Positions 1 through 6,710 of a stretch of DNA of 32,584 nucleotides are shown one piece after another. Source of the stretch: Betaproteobacteria bacterium (GTDB lineage Bacteria; Pseudomonadota; Gammaproteobacteria; Burkholderiales; Burkholderiaceae_C). Every line of letters starts with the position of its first letter. The first letter of the stretch is position 1. Below the pieces are notes generated by a model that was not told where the DNA came from, did no database searches, and was given only the letters and a program-made list of their open reading frames with translations. Where the stretch lies: positions 1 through 32,584 of the forward strand of contig JANYBQ010000345.1 of assembly GCA_025360705.1 (NCBI GenBank), written 5' to 3'. The position numbers and the translations under genes were made by a program.

Positions 1-2
1 GG

Positions 3-407
3 CAGCTCTACAAGGTCACCAAAAACAAGGAAGGGATCGTCAAGAAGGAGCGGCTCACCAAGCTCTGGACGGACTGGGTGGACTACTGGGCGGTGGACTT
101 CGACTACTTGCAGCGCAAGGAGATCATCAAGGTGCAAGTAGGAACCGGCCTGGGTGGGGTTGCCCCACTGCCAGGCTTCGAGCCGCCACAGGGCGAGCTA
201 GCCATGCCGGAATTCGAGGAGCGCTGGACCGGTGGCTACATCTTCGAGAACGAATGGCAGAGCTTCCGCACCCGCCAAAACCGCGAGCTGGAACTGACAA
301 CCGCACAGCACACATATGATCGACCAGGCCGTTACACCGTGGCGGTCAAGGTGATCGATATCTTCGGCAACGACACGATGACGCTCGTGCCGGTGAACGT
401 GGGATGA
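3..407 (+). CDS. C-terminal part of a probable site-specific (adenine) DNA methyltransferase, 5' truncated by window edge
   Basis: The reading frame is open from base 3, so the gene starts outside the window and about 134 C-terminal residues are visible. They include a Trp/Asp/Tyr-rich stretch (WVDYWAVDFDY), FENEWQSFRTR, and a final beta-rich segment (RYTVAVKVIDIFGNDT) that reads like a small PKD/Ig-type module. From memory, this ending matches large adenine-specific DNA methylases of type III-like or helicase-associated modification systems. No catalytic motif (DPPY or FxGxG) lies in the visible part, so the call rests only on the tail. It is followed by an AT-richer 100-base spacer and then the TIGR04255 operon on the same strand, which would fit a defence or accessory island. 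Confidence 0.5.
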   Translation, partial: QLYKVTKNKEGIVKKERLTKLWTDWVDYWAVDFDYLQRKEIIKVQVGTGLGGVAPLPGFEPPQGELAMPEFEERWTGGYIFENEWQSFRTRQNRELELTTAQHTYDRPGRYTVAVKVIDIFGNDTMTLVPVNVG

Positions 408-507
408 ATCCGGCAAATGATGGCATCATGCCAATTAGCATCTCATTAATATTTGGGTTGCTAACGTTAACTGCCGATACAACCGCCATAGCCATTAGTG
501 ACTGCGC

Positions 508-1245
508 ATGACATCCGACCAGCATTACCCCAACGCCCCGATTACAGAGGCCGTAGTCGACATTCAGGTGGCAACGGTTGCCACCGCCGATGCGCTTGAA
601 CAGGCCCACGCAGGGGAAGAAGCCAGCTACCCCGTGATTGAGAAATTGAACACCGCCACCGGCGCGATGGTGTTCGGCCCGGAGGCGCATGCGGTTGCAA
701 CTGCATCGTCTGAACCCGTGGGATATTTGTGCCGCAGTTCAGACAGGATTCAAATATTCCAAGCGCGTACCAACGGATATACGTTCAGCAGATTGGCGCG
801 TTATCCCCATTGGGGTGTTTTTAGCGCCGAAGCGCGCCGCTTATGGGACAAGTACCGCGCAGTTGCCAAACCCACCGCGATAACGCGCGTTGCCGTTCGT
901 TACGTGAATCGAATTGATATTCCGCTACCCCTGAAAAGCTTCGGGGACTATTTGCGCACAGCGCCGCAACTATCACCGGATTTGCCAGAAGGTCTCTCAG
1001 GCTATTTTATGCAGTTGATGATCCCGCTTACGAACATCAAATGCAACGGGATAATTAATCAGACGCTCATCGAACCAGCCAAAACCGATGTTGTATCCGT
1101 GGTGCTCGACATAGATATTTTTAGAACAGAAGATTTACCGGGAAATGAGGCTCAACTGTGGGAGTTGTTAGAGCAATTGCGGCAAGCGAAAAATACGGTA
1201 TTTGAAGCCTGCATCACTGACCAAGCCAGGAGACTATTCACATGA
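508..1245 (+). CDS. TIGR04255 family protein
   Basis: This 245-residue protein opens with YPNAPITEAVVDIQV, the signature start of the sporadically distributed TIGR04255 family (function unknown, about 240-280 residues, common in accessory regions). The middle segment (AVRYVNRIDIPLP) and the C-terminal part (DIDIFRTEDLPG, then a helix ending in FEACITD) also fit. No signal peptide or membrane segment is seen. The ATG at 508 is the first in frame and puts the family motif at residue 7, so the start is reasonably secure. The stop overlaps the next start as ATGA, indicating translational coupling with the 121-residue protein downstream. Family members are usually found beside small uncharacterised genes, as here, and their role is not established. 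Confidence 0.8.
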   Translation: MTSDQHYPNAPITEAVVDIQVATVATADALEQAHAGEEASYPVIEKLNTATGAMVFGPEAHAVATASSEPVGYLCRSSDRIQIFQARTNGYTFSRLARYPHWGVFSAEARRLWDKYRAVAKPTAITRVAVRYVNRIDIPLPLKSFGDYLRTAPQLSPDLPEGLSGYFMQLMIPLTNIKCNGIINQTLIEPAKTDVVSVVLDIDIFRTEDLPGNEAQLWELLEQLRQAKNTVFEACITDQARRLFT

Positions 1246-1607
1246 CAACTGCTTACGCTCAACACGCAGAGCCGATTCGCGCATTTGCTCTGTCTGGGTA
1301 CCCTCGCCTGGTCCCGAACACCGCCCCCGCGCAAGGCCCGGAGGCCGCGAAGGTGCTGAACGTGGTCCGAGATTTCAGCCGCGGCACTGCGGCGCGCGGG
1401 CAGAGCCCTGAGTCGGCAAAGGTGCTCGCGACTGTGCGGCAACTTCAAGTTGAGCTAGCTCAACACGTTGAAAATATGCGCGCCACCTTGCAAGACGTCG
1501 AGGATCTGTCTTACAACCATATTTCCGTAAAGCCCGTCTTTTCCGTAAGGGCAACGTATAAATACATCGGCAAGATCAAGCCGCGCCAGTTCTCACTTGA
1601 TGAGTAA
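1242..1607 (+). CDS. Hypothetical protein coupled to the TIGR04255 gene
   Basis: This 121-residue protein is not recognised. It overlaps the TIGR04255 gene by four bases (ATGA) and ends directly at the next coding frame, so it is probably a co-translated partner. The N-terminal half is rich in Ala/Pro/Arg and looks loosely structured. Residues 55-85 form an amphipathic helix (KVLATVRQLQVELAQHVENM). The C-terminus is basic and aromatic (YKYIGKIKPRQFS). There is no membrane segment or cysteine motif. Tight coupling suggests a small accessory subunit or a toxin/antitoxin-like partner, but that is inference only. Confidence 0.6.
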   Translation: MTTAYAQHAEPIRAFALSGYPRLVPNTAPAQGPEAAKVLNVVRDFSRGTAARGQSPESAKVLATVRQLQVELAQHVENMRATLQDVEDLSYNHISVKPVFSVRATYKYIGKIKPRQFSLDE

Positions 1608-1613
1608 GTGCCA

Positions 1614-2129
1614 ATGACGAAGCCGTTTTGGTGCGAGGTCAACGAGCGAAAATTGGCGCAGGGCGACTTGCTTAACCGATGCCTGGTACCTGTGTTCAAG
1701 CCTGACTTTGGCACCAATGGCGGGGAAGTGCCGGTAGGCGAGTCGGATTTGATCATCATCACGCAAAGCTGTGATTTGGAAAATGCGAAAGTGGATCTCG
1801 TGGCACTGTGCCCGATCTACAGCTTGGCAGAATTTGAAGAGGGCAACCCGCAATACAAGAAAAGAGGTGAGTGGGAGAAAGTACGCAAGGGCCGGGTAGA
1901 AGGGCTGCACTTGTTAGGTTCGCCCGCCACGCCGGACGACAATCAAGGCGCTCTGGTTGTCGATTTCGGGCAGATTTTCAGTTTGCCGCCCGCCTATCTG
2001 GAAAAACGGGCGGAGGAGTTGGGGCCACGCTGGCGGCTTGATTCGCCGTTCCTAGAGCATTTCTCGCAAGCCTTCGCGCGGTATTTCATGCGAGTAGGTT
2101 TGCCGTCGTCTATTCCAACGTTCAAATAG
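1614..2129 (+). CDS. Hypothetical protein with a TQSCDLEN motif
   Basis: A protein of about 171 residues from the ATG at 1614. A GTG at 1608, immediately after the preceding TAA, is an alternative start. The visible landmark is LIIITQSCDLENAKVD near residues 45-60, a motif I associate with uncharacterised bacterial proteins in accessory loci. A hydrophobic strand precedes the Cys-Asp pair, and the C-terminal region (FLEHFSQAFARYFMRVGLP) looks helical. No transmembrane segment is seen. It is the third gene of the TIGR04255 group, and the AlbA_2 gene follows 65 bases later on the same strand. The function is unknown; the Cys-Asp pair could be catalytic or metal-binding, but nothing here proves it. 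Confidence 0.6.
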   Translation: MTKPFWCEVNERKLAQGDLLNRCLVPVFKPDFGTNGGEVPVGESDLIIITQSCDLENAKVDLVALCPIYSLAEFEEGNPQYKKRGEWEKVRKGRVEGLHLLGSPATPDDNQGALVVDFGQIFSLPPAYLEKRAEELGPRWRLDSPFLEHFSQAFARYFMRVGLPSSIPTFK

Positions 2130-2194
2130 AGGTTGCGCCGAACCGGAGATGGCCGCCAGTCGGTACGCACCGGTTCTTCACCCGAGGCCGAGAA

Positions 2195-3406
2195 GTGGCT
2201 ACTACCCGCACTGAACTTCTTGAGATCATTCGCAACGGCGAAAACTCCGGCGTCGAATTCAATCGCGATGCGATTCAGAACCTTGCCCTGGCCAAGGAGC
2301 TTGTGGCGTTCTCCAATTTCGAGGGTGGGATGGTGCTGTTGGGTGTGGAGGATGATGGCAGCGTCAGCGGCATTACGCGACCGGACCCCGAGATGTTCGT
2401 CATGAACTCCTGCCGCGACAAGATACGGCCTGGTCTGATTCCGTTCTATGAGCGCGTCAAGGATGTTGAACCCGGCAGGGACGTTGTGGTTGTGCGCGTT
2501 TCACGCGGGCTGGATGTTCATACGCTCTGGCATGACAACAAGAATGTTTACTTCATCCGCGTTGGAACGCAAAGCCGCGAGCCGACGCCGAAGGAACTCG
2601 GCCGGTTGTTCCGGCAGCGGGGAGGTTTTCGGGCTGAGTTGCGTCCCGTATCCGGTGCGACATTCGCCGACCTGGACCTGCGCCGGCTGAAGAACTATTT
2701 CGCCCGCGTCAGACAGCAGGATGTGCCGGCCGACGATGATGAAGCCGCCTGGGCAACCCTGCTATTCAACACGGAGATCATGGTCGAAGACGGCATTACC
2801 GTTTCAGGCATTCTTTTGTTCGGCCGCACGCCGAATCGTTTTCTGCCGCAAGCAGGTATCGACGCTGTTGCATACCCTGGCGTGGACAAGGAATATGCGG
2901 CGCGTGAACGGAGCGCACTTCGCGGGCCGATAACGCCTCTTCTGAACGATGCCGGCGAGATTGTCGAAGCCGGCCTGGTGGAGCAGGCCCTCGCCTTCGT
3001 CAACAGAAACATCGCCATCATCAACCAACTGGAAGTGGGCGGTGCGCGCCGCGAAGAAATTCCAGCTTATCCACGGGAGGCAGTCCGCGAGGCGATCGTG
3101 AACGCGCTCGTACATCGGGACTATCTGCTGTCGAGCACGGACATCGAGCTTTCGATTTACGAAGACCGCATGGAGATCGTTTCACCCGGTCGCTTGCCGA
3201 ATGGTATTACGCCGGTGCGGATGTTGACCGGCTGCCGTGCGGCACGAAACCAACTCATCAAGGATGTAATGCGTGACTATCGTTACCTTGAGCATTCCGG
3301 CATGGGTGTTCCGCGCAAGATCGTCAAGTCCATGAAGGAACACAATGGCACCGCACCCATGCTGATCGAGGAAGGAGAGCGATTCACGATGCGACTCGTT
3401 CGATAA
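2195..3406 (+). CDS. AlbA_2-domain ATP-binding protein (putative transcriptional regulator)
   Basis: This 403-residue protein has the layout of the COG2865 family. An N-terminal AlbA_2/Schlafen-like domain (about 5-125) carries GVEFNRDA, then FSNFEGGMVLLGVEDDGSV and a conserved YFIRVGTQSREPT. A linker domain follows. The C-terminal GHKL-like ATPase domain (about 285-400) has REAIVNALVHRDY, with the Asn-containing N-box, then a beta-strand EDRMEIVSPGRLPNG and the HSGMGVPR glycine segment. Members are thought to bind nucleic acid and ATP and are often encoded in defence or mobile regions. The start is GTG at 2195; no in-frame ATG precedes the conserved N-terminus. The shine-dalgarno is weak. 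It may be co-transcribed with the three genes upstream. Confidence 0.85.
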   Translation: MATTRTELLEIIRNGENSGVEFNRDAIQNLALAKELVAFSNFEGGMVLLGVEDDGSVSGITRPDPEMFVMNSCRDKIRPGLIPFYERVKDVEPGRDVVVVRVSRGLDVHTLWHDNKNVYFIRVGTQSREPTPKELGRLFRQRGGFRAELRPVSGATFADLDLRRLKNYFARVRQQDVPADDDEAAWATLLFNTEIMVEDGITVSGILLFGRTPNRFLPQAGIDAVAYPGVDKEYAARERSALRGPITPLLNDAGEIVEAGLVEQALAFVNRNIAIINQLEVGGARREEIPAYPREAVREAIVNALVHRDYLLSSTDIELSIYEDRMEIVSPGRLPNGITPVRMLTGCRAARNQLIKDVMRDYRYLEHSGMGVPRKIVKSMKEHNGTAPMLIEEGERFTMRLVR

Positions 3407-3720
3407 ACTTCGCTGCGAGATCTAACAGTCGCTTCCTTTGAAAGCCGCACCACGAGCCATTCAACTGGGAGCCAGCAGCAAGTTTCGCGCCTCACGGGTA
3501 AGCGGCTCCTTGGACACTGGTTCAGTCTTGCAGTGGGGCCTTACTGTCTCAAATCCGGGGACCACTTCAGTTAAATTTTCCATCCGCTTGCGCTTGCAAG
3601 TGCCGACTACATAACGTCTAATGGCGTGAGGGTCGGCCCTCGGGTCGGCCCGCCCACACCGCAAGCGCGGCTGCTGAAGCCGGTCGCGCGCCATCACCAT
3701 CAACCATTTTGGAGAACCCC
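3407..3720 (+). other. Intergenic boundary stretch without a supported gene
   Basis: These 314 bases separate the accessory block from the hydrolase gene. I see no convincing coding frame. Around 3545-3569 lies a 25-base string that begins TGTCTC and ends CTTCA; read on the minus strand it begins TGAAG and ends GACA, which resembles a terminal inverted repeat of an IS3-type element. No transposase is present, so at most it is a scar. The leader just before 3721 contains the ribosome-binding site GGAGA (3711-3715) of the next gene. Confidence 0.4.
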
Positions 3721-4399
3721 CATGCCCTATCGCTTTGATCGAATTGAACCCCGCAAGACCGCGATGATCGTGGTCGACATGGAAAACGATTTCGTTGCCG
3801 AGGGTGCCAAGTTGCAGTCTAAACAGGCGCATGCCATGGTGCCCAAGCTCGCCGCCACCTTGCAGTTCTGCCGGGACCGTGGGATTCGCGTCATCTACAC
3901 CACGCACGTGCATCGCAAGGACGGCTGCGATATGGGCCTGTACGACGACCTGTATCCACCGATTGCCGACCGTTCTTCGCTGAGCGATGGCTCGCCCGGA
4001 GTTGAGATCTACCCCGATCTCGCCCCGGCGCCCGGCGAGCACGTCATCAAGAAGCATCGCTACAGCGCCTTTTTCGCGACCGACATGGACATGATCCTTC
4101 GCGAATGGGGCATCACGTCGGTGGTGATATCCGGGACGACGACCGAGAACTGCTGCCACGCCACTGCGCGCGATGCCATGTTCCACAACTACAAAGTGGC
4201 GTTTCTCTCGGATGTGACCGGAACGTTCGACTATCCCGACGTCGGATGGGGAGCGATGAGTGCGGCTGAAGTGCACAAGGCCACCCTCACGATCCTCGCG
4301 TTCTCGACCGCCCACGTGATGACGGTGGACGAGTTCCGCGCCCTGGCTGGCGGCAAGGTGGAGCAGTCGGTGCAGTCGCAGCAGGCAGTGGCGGCCTGA
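3721..4399 (+). CDS. Isochorismatase-family cysteine hydrolase
   Basis: The 226-residue product has the full catalytic triad of the isochorismatase-like hydrolases: Asp19 in MIVVDMENDF, Lys111 in IKKHRYSAF and Cys144 in TTTENCCHATARDA, preceded by the usual cis-peptide-type GTTTEN loop. It is cytoplasmic, with no signal peptide. The family includes ureidoacrylate amidohydrolase (RutB), biuret hydrolase and N-carbamoylsarcosine amidase, which all cleave ureido or amide bonds. The nearby ureide pathway makes such an activity plausible, but the substrate cannot be read from the sequence. The start is ATG 3721 because GGAGA lies 6 bases upstream; the longer frame from 3626 lacks this support. It converges with the DUF72 gene. 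Confidence 0.85.
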
Positions 4400-4457
4400 T
4401 CCACACCACCCGACCGGGGCGCTTCGATGAATCAGGACTGCTGGCGCTAAACGGCCC

Positions 4458-5261
4458 TCACGCGAGCCGCGCAATCAACGCCTGCGCCGCTGCCGGTGCG
4501 CGCTCTTTGGCGCCGTTGATGAAGAACACGAAGACGTCGCGGGCCTTGGCCGCTTTGCCTTTTGGTTCGACGCGTGGCAACTCATCAGGCGCATCGCCTT
4601 TGGCCCAGACCTGCGCGGCCGCAGCCCACTGGTCAAGTGCCTTGGGCGCATAACCAGTCTTCACTTTCTCTTCACTCTTCATCAGCCGCGTATAGACAAA
4701 GTCGCTCGTCAAATCAGCAAACGACGGAAATTTTTCGGAGTCGGTAAACACGCTGGCGCATTTGTATTTGCGGGCCAGCAACAGGTAGTCGCTCGACATG
4801 AAACTTGGGTGGCGCACGTCCAGCACATGGCGCAGTTTGCGGCCGTCCACGTCTTTGGGCAACAGGACCAGAAAGGCCTCGAAGTCTTCGGCGTCGAACT
4901 GTTTGGCGGGCATAAATTGCCAGACGATGGGGCCGAGTTTGTTGCCCAGTTCACTGATGCCGCTACCCACAAACCGCGTAATGGATTCGCCTGCGCCGGC
5001 CAGCACGCGGCGGTTGGTAGCAAAACGGTTGGCCTTGAGCGAGAACATGAAATCGTCGGGCGTCTCGTCGTGCCACTTCTTGAAGCTGGCGGGCTTCATG
5101 GTGCTGTAGTAGGTGCCGTTGACTTCGATAGCCGTGAGCTGGCGGCTCGCGTATTCAAGCTCTTTGGTCTGCGCCAGGCCTTTGGGATAAAAGTTGTTGC
5201 GCCAGGGCTCGAAGGTCCAGCCGCCGATGCCGACGCGAATCTGGGTTGTTGTCTTGGCCAC
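4458..5261 (-). CDS. DUF72 domain-containing protein
   Basis: About 267 residues with the typical start of the DUF72 (YecE-like) family: RVGIGGWTFEPWRNNFYP, then ATERN-type features such as AIEVNGTYYSTMKPASFKKW and FMFSLKANRF, and later IVWQFMPAKQFD, VLDVRHPSF and YTRLM. The fold is a TIM-barrel-like enzyme of unknown reaction. The GTG at 5261 has an excellent ribosome-binding site (GGAGGAG) six bases upstream. The TTG at 5267 would sit directly against that site, so GTG is preferred. The tail is Lys/Ala-rich (KGKAAKARDVFVFFINGAKERAP), which is normal for the family. It has no evident link to purine breakdown. Confidence 0.85.
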   Translation of the reverse strand: MAKTTTQIRVGIGGWTFEPWRNNFYPKGLAQTKELEYASRQLTAIEVNGTYYSTMKPASFKKWHDETPDDFMFSLKANRFATNRRVLAGAGESITRFVGSGISELGNKLGPIVWQFMPAKQFDAEDFEAFLVLLPKDVDGRKLRHVLDVRHPSFMSSDYLLLARKYKCASVFTDSEKFPSFADLTSDFVYTRLMKSEEKVKTGYAPKALDQWAAAAQVWAKGDAPDELPRVEPKGKAAKARDVFVFFINGAKERAPAAAQALIARLA

Positions 5262-5286
5262 TTTCAACTCCTCCGTATCGATGCCT

Positions 5287-5400
5287 GAGGTTGTGAAGAT
5301 TTCGTAGCGAGCGGGTCAAGGTGATGTCGAGGAGCGGAGCCGTACAGGTGTACGGTGGGCACCGCAGGCGCCAGATTGGCACGCGCAGTAGAAAGATTCA
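5287..5400 (+). repeat. 114-bp MITE-like intergenic repeat, copy A
   Basis: This segment matches the reverse complement of 28606-28719 over its full 114 bases with about 8 mismatches (about 93 percent, counted by eye). The element has inverted ends related to TTGTGAAT/ATTCACAA and a central palindrome CCGTACA-GG-TGTACGG. It fills the space between the DUF72 start and the M20 amidohydrolase end, and its right edge includes that gene's TGA codon. No coding potential is apparent. It could act as a transcript-end hairpin. Confidence 0.85.
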
Positions 5401-6624
5401 TAGCCTCAACAGGTCGTGCAGGCTGCGTGCAATGACCTTGGTCGCGCGACGCAGGTCTTCCAGCTCAAGCCGTTCATCAGCGCGTTTGGCGTGTGACTCC
5501 AACACCGTGCGCGGGCCCGCACCATAAATCACGCCCGGAATACCCGCCTCGCAGAACAGGCGCACGTCGGTATACAGAGGTGTGCCCAGGGCGGGAATTT
5601 TTTCGCCGAAAACCAGCTCACCGTGTTTCTGAATCGCATCCACCAGCGGCTGGTTGCCGGCCAGGGGCCGCATGGCATGGGCCAGTAGCAGGCGCTTGAT
5701 CTCGACCGTCACACCCGGCAATTTGGCGGCGGTGTCCAGAATGAGCTGGTGCAGCGTGTCTTCCACCTGCGCCGGATTCTCTTCGGGGATCATGCGGCGG
5801 TCGAGTTTGAAAGTGATGCGGCCCGGCACCACGTTGGTGTTGGTGCCGCCTTCGATCATGCCGACGTTCAGGTAAGGGTGGTTGATGCCTTCCACTTTGG
5901 AACTGATACTTTTGTACAGCGTGTTCTGCCGATACAACGCATTCAGAATTTCCACTGCGGCCTGCATCGCGTCCACGCCGGACTCGGGAATCGCGGCGTG
6001 CGCCATCTTGCCGTGCACCGTAACTTCCATTTGCAGACAGCCGTTGTGTGCCGTTATCACCTGGTAGCTGAAGCCGGCCGCGATCATAAGGTCGGGCCTG
6101 ATGATTTTGTGCTTGAGCAGCCAGGCCGGCCCGACTTCACCGCCAAACTCCTCGTCATAGGTAAACAGCAGTTCCACGCTCCCGGTCACGGGCTGGGCTA
6201 CTTCTTCCAACGCCCGTACGGCGAAGGTATAGGTGGAAAAATCGCATTTGCTCACAGCCGATGCGCGGCCATAGATCTTGCCGTCATCGATCTCGCCGCC
6301 GTACGGATTCTTCGTCCAACCCTCTCCCGGCGGAACCACGTCGCCATGCGCATTGAGCAGGATGGTCTTGCCGCTGCCGTATTTGCGCCGCACCACCAGA
6401 TTGGTGATCGTCTCCAGGCCGCAGGCGCGTACTTCGTCCTCCGGCACCGGGTATTTTTCCGCTTCCATTCCCATTGCCTTGAGCAGTTCGGCGGTGCGCT
6501 CCGCATGCGGCGCGTTGTTGCCGGGCGGCGTGTCGGTGGGAACGCGGATCAGTTCCTGCAGGAACTTGACCTGTTGGTCGAAATGTTCGTCGATCCAGGT
6601 GTCGAGTCGTTCGTAAGTTGTCAT
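5398..6624 (-). CDS. M20-family metallo-amidohydrolase (ArgE/DapE/AllC superfamily)
   Basis: The 408-residue protein carries the M20 di-zinc motifs: LLNAHGDVVPPGEGW (His and bridging Asp), LLFTYDEEFGGEVGP (catalytic Glu followed by a metal Glu), a lid/dimerisation domain beginning HGKMAHAAIPESGVDAM and RRMIPEENP, and a C-terminal His in VLESHAKRADE. It is cytosolic and likely removes an acyl, carbamoyl or formyl group from an amino-acid-like substrate. Its ATG at 6624 lies 8 bases past the natural TGA of the upstream UraD-AllC frame, so it is the last gene of the allantoin operon. By context it may act on a ureide intermediate such as ureidoglycolate, or on a carbamoylated side product; acetylornithine deacetylase-like annotation would also be compatible. 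Confidence 0.8.
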   Translation of the reverse strand: MTTYERLDTWIDEHFDQQVKFLQELIRVPTDTPPGNNAPHAERTAELLKAMGMEAEKYPVPEDEVRACGLETITNLVVRRKYGSGKTILLNAHGDVVPPGEGWTKNPYGGEIDDGKIYGRASAVSKCDFSTYTFAVRALEEVAQPVTGSVELLFTYDEEFGGEVGPAWLLKHKIIRPDLMIAAGFSYQVITAHNGCLQMEVTVHGKMAHAAIPESGVDAMQAAVEILNALYRQNTLYKSISSKVEGINHPYLNVGMIEGGTNTNVVPGRITFKLDRRMIPEENPAQVEDTLHQLILDTAAKLPGVTVEIKRLLLAHAMRPLAGNQPLVDAIQKHGELVFGEKIPALGTPLYTDVRLFCEAGIPGVIYGAGPRTVLESHAKRADERLELEDLRRATKVIARSLHDLLRL

Positions 6625-6710
6625 GGGATATTTCAGGTTTCTTGGGCCATCTGGCCAAGCAGGGACAGGAAGGCATCGACGGCCAGTTGCATGTCGTCGC
6701 TGTTGGTGGA

